Source: CAJWGI01 sp036011785 (GTDB lineage Bacteria; Chloroflexota; Anaerolineae; Anaerolineales; UBA11657). Taken from it: a stretch of 26,739 nucleotides of DNA. The translations under genes were made by a program, and so were the position numbers. The stretch spans positions 1 through 26,739 of the forward strand of contig DASCOB010000214.1 in assembly GCA_036011785.1 (NCBI GenBank). Reading direction: 5' to 3'. This document shows positions 1 to 7,716 of the stretch, piece after piece (position 1 is the stretch's first letter; each line of letters opens with the position of its first letter). Below the pieces are notes generated by a model, which worked only from the letters and a program-made list of their open reading frames with translations, did not search any database and was not told where the DNA came from.

Positions 1-143
1 TGTTTTCGCGGCGTTAACCCTGCCGCACGGCAGGGAACCCTCGTCCTCGTCACCCGGCGATCTGTCACCGGGCCGTGCGCTGTGCCTTTCCGCGATTTCT
101 GTGAATCTTTCTCGTTGCGTTTGACCTCCAACTTCGTCCTGCC
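1..143 (-). other. Unassigned structured leader or start of a downstream transcript
   Basis: This stretch lies downstream of a strong minus-strand promoter and runs off the window edge. It holds a perfect 8-bp inverted repeat (ccctgccg/cggcaggg, 18-35) and a 5-bp one (cccgg/ccggg, 53-72). A Shine-Dalgarno-like GGAGGT (minus, 124-129) is present, but no ATG, GTG or TTG follows at normal spacing. Read in one frame from TTG at 131, it stays open to the edge and is rich in basic residues, but it resembles no family I recognise. It could be an untranslated leader, a structured RNA, or the 5' end of an uncommonly initiated gene. It has no signature of tmRNA, RNase P RNA or SRP RNA. Confidence 0.3.
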
Positions 144-173
144 ATTATAGCAGGCAGCGTCATTCAGCGGCAA
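144..173 (-). promoter_or_regulatory. Sigma70-type promoter with extended -10
   Basis: On the minus strand TGCTATAAT (an extended -10 with perfect TATAAT at 144-149) is preceded at 18 bp by TTGCCG (168-173), a 4/6 match to the -35 consensus. The predicted start is near 137, so it reads away from the plsC genes into the unassigned segment at the window edge. It lies just beyond the stop of the first acyltransferase gene, so the next transcription unit probably begins here. Confidence 0.6.
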
Positions 174-197
174 AACCTGTTTTCTGTTCTGTAAACG

Positions 198-935
198 CTA
201 AGTTTGACTCACGAATTCCTGCGTAGCTCGCTCTAAATCGGCGTAATGGCCCCGGCGGTGCTGCGGCAGCAGCCGCGCCAGAGCGTACATGCACTCGCTG
301 GTCATCTGCTCCAACTGTGCTCCGGTGGGGCGGGCGGCCATGCGCTTCAGGCGCAGCGGCAGCCCCAACCGCAGCACTGCGCCCGCCTGCTTTTTTCGCG
401 CAGAGCTAAGCGTGGGGAATCCTTCGGTGCCGTCGATTGCCAGTGGCACGATGGGCACATCGGCGCGGTACGCCAGATAAGCCACCCCCTCTTTGGCCTT
501 GTGCAGCGCTGGGTAGCGCGTACCCTCCGGGGCGACGAGCAATACCTCGCCCGCGCGCAGTACCGCCAGTGCGCTGGTGATGGCGCGACGGTCAAAGCCG
601 CTGCGCTCCACTGGAATGACCTGCCACAGCCGCGGGAAAATGCCCACGAAGGGATAATCGTAGACCTCGCGTTTTGCCAGCGGCACCACATTGCGCGGCA
701 TGGAGCCCATCACCACCAGCGAATCCACGAAAGCGATGTGGTTCATCATCAGAATGGCCGCGCCTGTGACGGGCATGTTCTGCATCCCGTGCACGCCATC
801 AATTTTCGCTAGCCAGCGAAAACCGATCTCGCGCAGCAGCCAGCGCAGCAGGTTGCGCATTGGCTCCACCCGAGCATGGTCGTAATCGCGTGAGGCAGGC
901 CGGTTTGCGCTCGACGGCGCGTTGATTCGGGCCAT
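198..935 (-). CDS. 1-acyl-sn-glycerol-3-phosphate acyltransferase family protein (copy A)
   Basis: The 245-residue protein is a PlsC/LPLAT-family acyltransferase, which would add an acyl chain to lysophosphatidic acid at the membrane during phospholipid synthesis. The HX4D catalytic block is NHIAFVD (residues 65-71), with His66 and Asp71. The substrate-binding block is PEGTR (136-140), followed by VPIVPLAI near 160. An ATG at 935 gives a roughly 25-residue polar leader before the next Met (residue 26), which could be the true start. It follows a second acyltransferase gene by five bases and ends a co-directional chain from scpB. The family is clear from motifs. The acyl donor and whether it truly acts on lysophosphatidate are inferred. 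Confidence 0.88.
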   Translation of the reverse strand: MARINAPSSANRPASRDYDHARVEPMRNLLRWLLREIGFRWLAKIDGVHGMQNMPVTGAAILMMNHIAFVDSLVVMGSMPRNVVPLAKREVYDYPFVGIFPRLWQVIPVERSGFDRRAITSALAVLRAGEVLLVAPEGTRYPALHKAKEGVAYLAYRADVPIVPLAIDGTEGFPTLSSARKKQAGAVLRLGLPLRLKRMAARPTGAQLEQMTSECMYALARLLPQHRRGHYADLERATQEFVSQT

Positions 936-940
936 GGCGG

Positions 941-1633
941 TCAGTCGGACTGCCGCTCGGGGTGAGGGTAATCACCGCGGTGGTGCGGCGGCAGCAGCGC
1001 GGCGATGCGGCGCATAATCAAGTCTGTATGGCGCAGGAGCGCCTCGCGGCGGGGGATGCTGGCCAAATCCGGCAGCCGGTAGAGCTCACCAATGACCATG
1101 TCCACCAATTGTTTGCGACCGTTGCGCAGCGACGAGAAAATGTCCGCGGTTCCGGAGATGCCCACCGGCAGCAGCGGAACCCCGGTTTTCAACGCCAGAA
1201 ACGCTGCTCCGGGCTGCGGGTCGCACAGCCCATCCGGGTGACGGGTGCCCTCGGGGGCGATGAGCAGCGGCAACCCGCTGCGCAGTATCGTTAGCGCAGT
1301 GCGCAGCGCGGCGCGGTCATCGCCATCCCGCTGCACTGGCCATGTACCGTACCAGCGCATCACGCGCCCCATAATCGGGTGAGTGGCCATGGTCTCCTCC
1401 GCTCCTAGCGCCTCGGGTGGGTAAGGCCAGAATGAGAGCGGAATGGGAGGGTCGTAATAAGAGAGGTGGTTGACAGTGAGCAGATATGCGCTGCGGGGAG
1501 GGATGTTTTCGCGGCCGTGAATGCGAATGCGCGTCAGCACGTGGTAGAGCAGGCGGAAAAGAGCTCGCACGGGCGGGCGATAGAGTCTAACGCCCAGCGT
1601 GTGGCGGATGGCGGTGCGCATGGCTTCAGGCAC
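941..1633 (-). CDS. 1-acyl-sn-glycerol-3-phosphate acyltransferase family protein (copy B)
   Basis: This is a second LPLAT-family acyltransferase of 230 residues. It has NHLSYYD (55-61; His56, Asp61) and APEGTRHP around 127-133, plus a VPLLPVGI block near 155. I chose the GTG start at 1633 because a GAGG lies about seven bases upstream. It overlaps the end of cmk by eight bases, which fits translational coupling. An ATG four codons in (1621) is the alternative. The neighbouring copy is clearly divergent in sequence, so this is an old duplication or two specialised enzymes rather than a recent repeat. Cmk followed by a PlsC-like gene is a familiar bacterial arrangement; two PlsC-like genes in a row is less usual. 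Confidence 0.87.
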   Translation of the reverse strand: MPEAMRTAIRHTLGVRLYRPPVRALFRLLYHVLTRIRIHGRENIPPRSAYLLTVNHLSYYDPPIPLSFWPYPPEALGAEETMATHPIMGRVMRWYGTWPVQRDGDDRAALRTALTILRSGLPLLIAPEGTRHPDGLCDPQPGAAFLALKTGVPLLPVGISGTADIFSSLRNGRKQLVDMVIGELYRLPDLASIPRREALLRHTDLIMRRIAALLPPHHRGDYPHPERQSD

Positions 1634-2312
1634 TGTGCTGCCTCACTCTACTCTCGATTTCGACGAGCACCTGCTCGGGTTCCTTTCCGGTGGTGTCGAG
1701 CCTGATCGCGTCTGGTGCGGCGCGCAGCGGCGCGGCCTCCCGTTCGCTGTCAGTGCGGTCGCGGTCGCACATTCTCTTAAGCACATCTTCATAATTGCTG
1801 TTCTCGCCCCGCTTCTGATTCTCATCGTGGCGGCGTCGTGCGCGTACCTCTACGCCGGCATCGAGGTAGATTTTCAGTGGCGCATCCGGTAGCACCACCG
1901 TGCCGATGTCGCGCCCCACCATAACCACGCTTCCGGCGCGGGCGATGGCGCGCATGCGCTTGGTCAGCGTGCGCCGCACCTCCGGGAAAGCGGAGATTGT
2001 GGAGACGTGGGCGTCCGTCTGCGAGCTGTGCAGCTCCCAGGTGACATCGATTTCATCCACCAGTACGGTGTACTGGCCATCATTCACGCGCGGGGGTTTC
2101 ACGCGGATAGTGAGCGTGGCTGCCAACGAGGCTACGGCAGCCGCATCCGTTGGCGCAAACCCACGCTGCCGCGCGGCCACGGTCACTGCCCGGTACAGGC
2201 AACCGGTGTCGTAAAAAAGGTAGCCTAACTTCGCGGCCAATTTCTGGCCGAGAGTGCTTTTCCCCGAAGAAGCGGGGCCATCAATGGCTATTACTGCGGG
2301 CGCGGAAGCCAT
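1626..2312 (-). CDS. cmk: Cytidylate kinase
   Basis: Cytidylate kinase phosphorylates CMP and dCMP using ATP in the pyrimidine salvage and nucleotide pool pathway. From the chosen ATG at 2312 the protein has 228 residues, normal for the bacterial family. The P-loop GPASSGKS sits at residues 12-19, after the hydrophobic strand AVIAIDG. It is followed by YDTGCLYRA, the CMP-binding region, then VMVGRDIGTVV, and an Arg-rich lid near RARRRHDENQKRGE. The frame is open further upstream, but this start forms a TGATG overlap with the stop of the pseudouridine synthase gene, and the upstream codons belong to that gene. The gene lies in a tightly packed minus-strand operon. Confidence 0.95.
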   Translation of the reverse strand: MASAPAVIAIDGPASSGKSTLGQKLAAKLGYLFYDTGCLYRAVTVAARQRGFAPTDAAAVASLAATLTIRVKPPRVNDGQYTVLVDEIDVTWELHSSQTDAHVSTISAFPEVRRTLTKRMRAIARAGSVVMVGRDIGTVVLPDAPLKIYLDAGVEVRARRRHDENQKRGENSNYEDVLKRMCDRDRTDSEREAAPLRAAPDAIRLDTTGKEPEQVLVEIESRVRQHSA

Positions 2313-3055
2313 CACCACCTTCGGCGGCGTCTGGTTGCGGGTCGCCGCGAACTCAGCCGTGCTATTTCCGCCGACGTCAGTTCGCGCCACTCGCCGGGTT
2401 GCAGCTTTCCGAGGCGAAGCGAGCTCAGGCGCACGCGAACAATGCGCTTGACGCGCAGCCCTAGCGCGAGGGCGACGCGTCGAATCTGGTGTTTGCGGCC
2501 TTCGCCCATGGTTATGCGCAACCAGCTTCCGGAAGCCCCCTTTTTTATCAGGCTCACTTTGGCGCGCGCCGTCTTTTCACCCTCTTCAAGTACCACTCCA
2601 TGCCGCCACGCCGCCAGTTGGCTCTTGTCCGGATAACCATGCAGCAGCACCTGGTATTCCTTCTCGTGGCCGTAGCGGGGATGCGTCAGTCGGTTGGTCA
2701 GCGCACCGTCATTAGTGAGCAGCATCAGGCCTTCGCTGTCAGCGTCCAATCGCCCGACGGGGTAAAGTCGGCCGGGCGTATCTACCAGCTCGCGCACGCC
2801 CGTGCGTCCCGCGTGCGGGTTGAGGCTAGATTCGACCCCGCGAGGTTTGTGGAGCAGAATGTAGGTGAATTTTTCGGGCAGATCAATCGCGCTGTGGTCC
2901 AGTGTGATGCGGTCTCTGGCGGCGTCGGCACGGTCTCCAAGAGCTGCCGGCTGCCCGTTGACGTGCACTCGCCCGGTCGCAATCAGAGTCTCACACGCGC
3001 GGCGGGAGCCATGCCCGGCAAGGGCAAGTATTTTTTGCAGGCGTTCAGCCCCCAT
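2312..3055 (-). CDS. RsuA/RluB family pseudouridine synthase
   Basis: The enzyme isomerises a uridine to pseudouridine in ribosomal RNA. From ATG at 3055 it has 247 residues. An N-terminal S4 RNA-binding domain (about 1-50, ERLQKILALAG..RVHVNG) is followed by the catalytic domain with GRLDADSEGLMLLTNDG at 101-117, where Asp104 is the expected catalytic residue. GEGRKHQIRR later in the protein is a family signature, and the tail is Arg-rich. The frame continues upstream, but that part is low-complexity and shadows scpB, so I chose the internal start, which overlaps scpB by 11 bases. An scpB-rluB-cmk order is common in bacteria and suggests 23S rRNA as substrate; RsuA-like specificity cannot be excluded. 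Confidence 0.9.
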   Translation of the reverse strand: MGAERLQKILALAGHGSRRACETLIATGRVHVNGQPAALGDRADAARDRITLDHSAIDLPEKFTYILLHKPRGVESSLNPHAGRTGVRELVDTPGRLYPVGRLDADSEGLMLLTNDGALTNRLTHPRYGHEKEYQVLLHGYPDKSQLAAWRHGVVLEEGEKTARAKVSLIKKGASGSWLRITMGEGRKHQIRRVALALGLRVKRIVRVRLSSLRLGKLQPGEWRELTSAEIARLSSRRPATRRRRRW

Positions 3056-3659
3056 TTTCGGGGAGCGGCGTCGGTTGGTAGTCCAGGTGGTCGGTTGTTT
3101 CTTGAGCTGGCTCGGTGGAAACGGTGGGCTCTGGTTCTTCTGGCTCGAGCGGAGGCAGTTCGCGCAGCGACGCCAAGCCAAACTGCTGCAAAAAGGCGGA
3201 GGTGGTGCCGTAGAGAATAGGCCGGCCGGGGCCCTCGGAGCGGCCAATTTCCTTTATCAGGCCTTTGAAGAGCAGGTTTTTGAGCACGCTGTCGGAATTG
3301 ACGCCGCGCACGCCATCAATCTGAGGCCGGGTGACCGGCTGGCGGTAGGCCACTATGGCCAGCGCCTCCAGCGCGGCGCTGCTGAGCCGCTGCTGCGATT
3401 CTAGCCCGAGAAATTGCTCGATCGCAACTGCGGCTTGCGGGTGGGTGGTGAGCTGCACGCGTCCGTTAGTGTGCTGCAATTGCAGGCCGCGCTCTTGATA
3501 CGATTGCTCCAGCGCGAGCAGCGCTTTTTTCACCTGTTGCGGACGGGCGTCGAGCGCGGCCGCTAGTTGTGAAGCCGGCACCGGCCCATCCGCTACGAAA
3601 AGCAGGCTTTCAACCAGGTTTTCGAGGCTGAGCGTTGAATGCGTTTGTTCGTCCGTCAC
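3045..3659 (-). CDS. scpB: Segregation and condensation protein B
   Basis: ScpB is the kleisin-associated winged-helix subunit of the Smc-ScpA-ScpB condensin, which organises and segregates chromosomes. The protein has 204 residues, starting at a GTG. Recognisable segments are LVESLLFVADGPVPASQLAAAL at the start, LSSAALEALAIVAYRQPVTRPQI in the middle and the DSVLKNLLFKGLIKEIGR helix-turn-helix segment, then a GPGRPILYGTT wing. The last 40 or so residues are acidic and Pro-rich. scpA, which usually stands directly upstream, is absent; tatA is there instead. The gene overlaps the following pseudouridine synthase by 11 bases. No clear Shine-Dalgarno precedes the start, so the exact N-terminus is uncertain. 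Confidence 0.93.
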   Translation of the reverse strand: MTDEQTHSTLSLENLVESLLFVADGPVPASQLAAALDARPQQVKKALLALEQSYQERGLQLQHTNGRVQLTTHPQAAVAIEQFLGLESQQRLSSAALEALAIVAYRQPVTRPQIDGVRGVNSDSVLKNLLFKGLIKEIGRSEGPGRPILYGTTSAFLQQFGLASLRELPPLEPEEPEPTVSTEPAQETTDHLDYQPTPLPENGG

Positions 3660-3750
3660 GATAGTCTACGCAGCTAAGGGGAGGCACGCCGGAAGCCCGT
3701 ACCGTGCCCGGTATGCCACACGGATGCGCTGACGTCGGTGGATTGGCCGC

Positions 3751-3954
3751 TCAACTCTCCTCGGATTCTGATGGCTCCTGCTCGCTTTCATCTTCCGGTG
3801 CGGCGTCGTCATCCGAATCCTTTATTCCGCTCCGGAACGCGCGAATGCCTTTGCCTAATTCCCCGCCTATTTTGCCGATGCGACCGACTCCGAAGAGCAC
3901 CAGCACGATCACCAGAATGATGATCAGTTCAGTTGGTCCCATGCGAAATGGCAT
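3751..3954 (-). CDS. tatA: Twin-arginine translocase subunit TatA/TatE family
   Basis: This 67-residue protein has the TatA layout. A short N-terminus ending in GPTELIIILVIVLVLFGVGR forms the membrane helix, followed by the amphipathic helix beginning KIGGELGKGIRAFRSGIKD. A very acidic tail rich in Glu, Ser and Asp follows. TatA forms the pore-like oligomer of the Tat system, which exports folded proteins. The start at 3954 is backed by a strong GGAGGA six bases upstream; a second Met four residues later is an alternative. No tatC or tatB is nearby. It lies 91 bases upstream of scpB on the same strand and may share its transcript. TatA and TatB are hard to separate, but the short tail favours TatA. 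Confidence 0.92.
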   Translation of the reverse strand: MPFRMGPTELIIILVIVLVLFGVGRIGKIGGELGKGIRAFRSGIKDSDDDAAPEDESEQEPSESEES

Positions 3955-3987
3955 AATACTTCCTCCGTGGTTGTGCTTTGCGCCGCT

Positions 3988-4016
3988 ATTGTCTCACAGA
4001 TGCGCGTTTGTTCCAA
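3988..4016 (-). promoter_or_regulatory. Probable tatA promoter
   Basis: On the minus strand TTGGAA (4011-4016) lies 17 bp upstream of GACAAT (3988-3993), which is preceded by TGA giving an extended -10. Each hexamer matches consensus at four of six positions. The predicted start is about 25-30 bases upstream of the tatA Shine-Dalgarno. This is a pattern match only. Confidence 0.4.
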
Positions 4017-4064
4017 CCCCCGGCGCACCCGCTGGCGGTTTCACTTTACGGCAGCATTACATGA

Positions 4065-5138
4065 TTAATGAGGCCGCACATAAATCGGGTTGCTGAATAT
4101 CCAGCCGCGCTGTCGCGCCCGGAAGCGGATAGTGGCTTCAATGCGGTACGCGCCCGGCCTGGTGACGGTGTGCGTTAGTTGGGCGCTGTTTTCAGCTTGC
4201 GCGACCGTTTTGCCGTGCCGAATCAAGCGCAGGTTGCACGGCCTCGGCGTATCCGCCCGCAGAGTTACGCCACTGCCGAGCGTGATTTCCGCGCCCATGA
4301 TTGCGCTTTGCTCTCTGCTGTGCCCGCTGAAACGGAAGCCACGGGTGGGGTGGGGTTGATCGTATCCCACGAAGCAGTTCCCGTTCCTCAGGGCGGAGTA
4401 GATAAGCGCCTCATCCACAGCCATATCGCCACCGAATTTCCGCTCGCAGAGTACGTGCGTGTTCACCGCCCGGTAGAGGAATTCATAGGGGAAGATGCAG
4501 CGCGAGAGCGGGCCCATCGAATAAGTCTCCCCGTGAGCGTCAGCATTGCCAATTGCCACCACGCGCTGTCCGGATGCAAGCAGCGCATCCCATTTCTTCA
4601 GGGTTTCGGGGAAGGGGCCGCGCATGCCTATCTCCGGGTTGTACGCGTAGAACAACGCCATTGACCGGGAAGTGACCAGGCTCTTGAACTCACTCATGTA
4701 ATTCCAGATTTCGAGCCCGGTGTAACCGTTGACTTGCCAGCTGCGCCAGGAATAAACTGCGTCTTCCAGAATCGGGGCGGCGCGTTCGAAAGGGTGAGCG
4801 AGGAAGCTAATTCCGCCCGCCGCCACTGCATCGATAAGCTGCTGCGGGTTTGGTGCAAGCCCGGATAATTCGGAGCGCGCGCCGAACACGAGCAAGTGAT
4901 TTCCTTCCGGCTGCAGTTCGGTATCGTGGATTTCCTCCCCGGTCAGCAGTAACACGCGCCGACCGTCCGCACCGGTGTGATAACCTTCTGGGCCCTGTAC
5001 CCACACGTTGTGGTCAGTGACAATCAGGAAATCGAGCCCGGCGCGCAGCGCGGCCTTGGCGAGGTCATCGTGGTAGAGCACGCCATCGGAATGAGGCGTG
5101 TGGTTGTGCATGTTCCCGGCATATTCGTGCAATTTCAT
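4065..5138 (-). CDS. PHP domain metal-dependent hydrolase
   Basis: This 357-residue protein belongs to the PHP superfamily, hydrolases that bind two or three metal ions and usually cleave phosphoesters. Metal ligands visible in order are HNHTPHSDG (His11, His13, His16, Asp18), TDHN (Asp42, His43), GEE (Glu68/69), FLAHPFE (His115) and GNADAH (Asp200, His202). The last 90 or so residues look like a small beta-rich domain (NLRLIRHGK, then GAYRIEATIRF). Length and layout match stand-alone PHP phosphoesterases rather than polymerase or histidinol phosphatase. The start at 5138 follows a minus-strand TATAAT by about 35 bases. It is the divergent partner of the SH3-like gene. The substrate is unknown. 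Confidence 0.85.
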   Translation of the reverse strand: MKLHEYAGNMHNHTPHSDGVLYHDDLAKAALRAGLDFLIVTDHNVWVQGPEGYHTGADGRRVLLLTGEEIHDTELQPEGNHLLVFGARSELSGLAPNPQQLIDAVAAGGISFLAHPFERAAPILEDAVYSWRSWQVNGYTGLEIWNYMSEFKSLVTSRSMALFYAYNPEIGMRGPFPETLKKWDALLASGQRVVAIGNADAHGETYSMGPLSRCIFPYEFLYRAVNTHVLCERKFGGDMAVDEALIYSALRNGNCFVGYDQPHPTRGFRFSGHSREQSAIMGAEITLGSGVTLRADTPRPCNLRLIRHGKTVAQAENSAQLTHTVTRPGAYRIEATIRFRARQRGWIFSNPIYVRPH

Positions 5139-5173
5139 GGGCGTGCGCTCACTCTGGCGCGGCTGGGACTGGA

Positions 5174-5179
5174 ATTATA
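5174..5179 (-). promoter_or_regulatory. -10 element for the PHP hydrolase gene
   Basis: A perfect TATAAT on the minus strand lies 35 bases upstream of the ATG at 5138. No convincing -35 is visible. It is back to back with another TATAAT on the plus strand 40 bases away, consistent with a compact divergent promoter region. Confidence 0.4.
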
Positions 5180-5214
5180 ACCTGCAACCGAGACCTGCTG
5201 GCACGAAGTTTGGC

Positions 5215-5220
5215 TATAAT
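5215..5220 (+). promoter_or_regulatory. -10 element for the SH3-like protein operon
   Basis: A perfect TATAAT on the plus strand sits 30 bases upstream of the GTG start at 5251. A start site near 5227 would leave a short leader with AGAGGG as Shine-Dalgarno. The -35 region has no good match. Confidence 0.45.
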
Positions 5221-5250
5221 TGGCGCGGCATGAAATCGTGAGAGGGTGCG

Positions 5251-5751
5251 GTGAGTTCTGACGGGTTTAGCAACCGACCGGCCTCGGTGCCGCTGAGCTG
5301 GCTATTTGCGGTGGCGCTGGTGGTTATGATGGCGGCTGCAGGATTGTGGGGTTACATCTTGGTGACGAGACCGTCGGCCGTGCAGCAGCCGACGGTCACT
5401 CCGGTTTTTGTGGTCATCACTCCTGAGCGCACTCCGATGCCGTCACCGACCACGGCCACGCCGGACGCGGCGGAGGCCGGGCCAACGCCTACATTTCCGC
5501 CACCGCCGGCGGGCAGCCTGATAAAACTGGATGCTTATGTGCAGGTGGTCAACACCGGCGGTGGGTTGCGCTTGCGTTACGAGCCCGGGCTGCTTTCCGA
5601 GGTAAATTATCTGGCGGTGGATTACGAGGTGTTTGTTGTGGAAGATGGCCCGCGCGAAGCCAACGGGATGACCTGGTGGTTCCTAGTGGCTCAGGCAGAT
5701 GAACGTCGTAACGGCTGGGCGGCCTCCAATTATCTGCAAGTTGTGCGCTGA
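5251..5751 (+). CDS. Membrane-anchored SH3-like domain protein
   Basis: The 166-residue protein has one N-terminal membrane segment (about residues 16-38, WLFAVALVVMMAAAGLWGYI), then a low-complexity Thr/Pro linker (about 45-90). A C-terminal domain of about 75 residues resembles bacterial SH3-like domains: VQVVNTGGGLRLRYEPG, a hydrophobic middle and WWFLV..GWAASNYLQVV at the end. Such proteins sit outside the membrane and often contact the cell wall. The start is a GTG with AGAGGG upstream. A DUF971 gene follows 59 bases later on the same strand. The domain call rests on the characteristic N-x-R-x-x-P-G and GWA..YL patterns; the ligand is unknown. Confidence 0.75.
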   Translation: MSSDGFSNRPASVPLSWLFAVALVVMMAAAGLWGYILVTRPSAVQQPTVTPVFVVITPERTPMPSPTTATPDAAEAGPTPTFPPPPAGSLIKLDAYVQVVNTGGGLRLRYEPGLLSEVNYLAVDYEVFVVEDGPREANGMTWWFLVAQADERRNGWAASNYLQVVR

Positions 5752-5810
5752 GAGAGCGGTCTTTTTTCCGCCCGCGTGGCCCCACCTGTGTCTCGAGTGA
5801 TGATGGACTA

Positions 5811-6137
5811 ATGGCTATGACATTGCGCCCTAATGCTATCCGCCTTGACAAAAAACGACGCGTGCTGGAAATCCCGTGGAACGACGGACAGGGCAGTGAA
5901 TACACGTGGGATGTGTTGCGGGCTGCCTGCCCGTGCGCGGGCTGCCGGGGCGGGCACGAGAATATGGGCGCCGCTCCCAACGCGACCGTCTTTTCGCTAA
6001 CGCCGGTACAGAACTTCACGCTGGATCGTGTGGAATTGTCCGGGAATTACGCGCTGCAGTTGCACTGGAGCGATGGACACAATAGCGGCATTTACAGCTG
6101 GGAGTATTTGCGCGAGATGCAGCCGCCAGAATCGTAA
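5811..6137 (+). CDS. DUF971 (GBBH-like N-terminal) domain protein
   Basis: This small cytosolic protein of 108 residues matches the DUF971 family. The pattern is RRVLEIPWNDG, EYTWDVLRAACPCAGCRG, then LQLHWSDGHNSGIYSWEYLRE. The same fold forms the N-terminal domain of gamma-butyrobetaine hydroxylase-like enzymes. Free-standing copies are often found beside ApbC/Mrp-type iron-sulfur ATPases in other bacteria, and a role in iron-sulfur or metal handling has been suggested. Three cysteines (CPCAGC) are visible in the conserved block. The gene follows the SH3-like gene and converges on the aminopeptidase gene, with only 15 bases between the stops. No terminator is evident there. Confidence 0.85.
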   Translation: MAMTLRPNAIRLDKKRRVLEIPWNDGQGSEYTWDVLRAACPCAGCRGGHENMGAAPNATVFSLTPVQNFTLDRVELSGNYALQLHWSDGHNSGIYSWEYLREMQPPES

Positions 6138-6152
6138 GATGTGCGCCGCGAG

Positions 6153-7667
6153 TTAAACACCCTCCAGCATCATGTAAGCTAACAGTCTCACCCCGAATCC
6201 AGTAGCGCCCGCTGGGCCGATTGGCTTTACCACTCTACTGGCAGGTAAGCTGGCCATTGGCGCGATATCCAGGTGCGCCCATCGGGATTCCTCGGTGAAT
6301 TCCTTCAAAAACGCAGCGGATGTGCCGACCCCGGCATTGCGCTTGCTGGGGATGTTACGCAGGTCAGCCACATCGCTGCCGCGCATCCATTCTACGTACT
6401 CTGGATATAGCGGCATACGCCAGATTCGTTCTCCGCTCGACTGGCTTGCGCGCGAAAGGCGTTGTGCAAGTGCCTCGTCATCTGTGAATAATGCCGCAGC
6501 GCACCCCTCGCCTAGTGCTACAACCGCCGACCCGGTCAGGGTGGCAAGGTCTATAACAGCCGCCGGCTCATATTGTGCAGCATAGACCAGCGCGTCTGCC
6601 AGGATCAGTCGGCCTTCGGCATCGGTGTTCACTATTTCAATTGTCTTGCCATTGGAAGCACGCACCACGTCAGAGGGGCGGCTGGCCTGACCACTGACCA
6701 TGTTCTCGGTGGCAGGCACCAGCCCCACTACCGGGTATGGGACCTGCAGCCGAGCTGCGGCCTCTAGAGCTCCCATCACCGCAGCGCCCCCAGCCATGTC
6801 GGTCTTCATGTCTTCCATGCCTGCCGCGCTTTTCATGGAATATCCACCGGTGTCAAAGGTGATCGCTTTGCCTACCAGCACCAGCGGCGCGGTGTTTTCT
6901 AGCAGCGCCTCGTTGTGTTCCAGCACGATGAACTGTGGTTGCTGCGCGCTCCCTTGACCGACGCTGAGAAAAGCGCCCATGTTCAATTCGCGCGCATCCG
7001 CCTCTGAGAGCGCCCGAACGGCCATGCCGTGGTCGGCTGCCAGTTTTTCGGCGTGCGCTACCAGAAAGGAGGGCGTGCAGCTGTTGGGTGGTTCGCTCAC
7101 CAGATCGCGTGCCTTACAGGCGCACTCGGCAATGATTTCGCCCTCACGCGCTCCGGAACGAAGCGCTTCCGCCTTCTGCTCGTCCCATTCAACCAACGTA
7201 AATGACGTCACCTTTTTTTGCTCCGGTTCGCTCTTGTATTGCTCGAAGGAATAGAGCCCAAGCAACGCGCCCTCGGCTGCTGCGCGTGCGGCAGCGTTAG
7301 TTTCGATTCCGCCCGCACCCGCACCATGCAAAATGGAAGCTAGGCTGCGCGCACCGAGTTCGCGCGCGCGCACGGCGGCTGCGGCGGTGGCGTGGCGGGC
7401 GCGGTCGAGCGTGAAGTCTTCTGCCGGCCCCAGCCCGACCACAATCACCCGTCGGGCGGGAAGCGCGTCGCCAGGGTAAAGCACGCTGGTCGCACGCAAT
7501 TTTCCGCTGAAATCACCGCCACTGAGTAGGGATGAGATTGCGCCCTGCAGGCGGTGGTCAATGGCCGCGGTCTCGCCGCCGGGGGCGTCAGTCTTCTCGA
7601 ACAGACTGAGAACAATGGCATCTACAGCCTGTTCAGCGATGTCGCCAGTGATGGTGTTCAGCTGCAT
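6153..7667 (-). CDS. pepA: Leucyl aminopeptidase, M17 family
   Basis: This is a cytosolic metallo-aminopeptidase that removes N-terminal residues during peptide turnover. The protein has 504 residues, typical of the family. The catalytic C-terminal domain shows GKAITFDTGGYSMKS (Lys267, Asp272, Lys279), MKTDMAGG (Asp290) and the family signature NTDAEGRL (348-354; Asp349, Glu351, Arg353), so all metal ligands and catalytic residues are present. The N-terminal 160 residues form the less conserved macrodomain-like part. The ATG at 7667 follows GGAG with six-base spacing. It stands 49 bases after ybeY on the same strand and is probably the last gene of the pgpH-ybeY transcript. Confidence 0.96.
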   Translation of the reverse strand: MQLNTITGDIAEQAVDAIVLSLFEKTDAPGGETAAIDHRLQGAISSLLSGGDFSGKLRATSVLYPGDALPARRVIVVGLGPAEDFTLDRARHATAAAAVRARELGARSLASILHGAGAGGIETNAAARAAAEGALLGLYSFEQYKSEPEQKKVTSFTLVEWDEQKAEALRSGAREGEIIAECACKARDLVSEPPNSCTPSFLVAHAEKLAADHGMAVRALSEADARELNMGAFLSVGQGSAQQPQFIVLEHNEALLENTAPLVLVGKAITFDTGGYSMKSAAGMEDMKTDMAGGAAVMGALEAAARLQVPYPVVGLVPATENMVSGQASRPSDVVRASNGKTIEIVNTDAEGRLILADALVYAAQYEPAAVIDLATLTGSAVVALGEGCAAALFTDDEALAQRLSRASQSSGERIWRMPLYPEYVEWMRGSDVADLRNIPSKRNAGVGTSAAFLKEFTEESRWAHLDIAPMASLPASRVVKPIGPAGATGFGVRLLAYMMLEGV

Positions 7668-7716
7668 CTTGAGCTCCCTCCAGTTGAATTAATCTGCTCT
7701 CTCTGTGCGCGATGTG

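Noticed and set aside
2313..2390. 26-residue N-terminal extension of cytidylate kinase
   Set aside because: It is a shadow of the upstream gene; the ATG at 2312 gives the normal family N-terminus and a TGATG overlap.
3056..3247. 64-residue N-terminal extension of the pseudouridine synthase
   Set aside because: It is low-complexity, overlaps scpB in another frame, and the S4 domain starts right after the internal ATG.
5752..5810. T-rich stretch after the SH3-like gene as a terminator
   Set aside because: The only stem is four base pairs with the T-run in the loop, and the next gene on the same strand begins 59 bases later.
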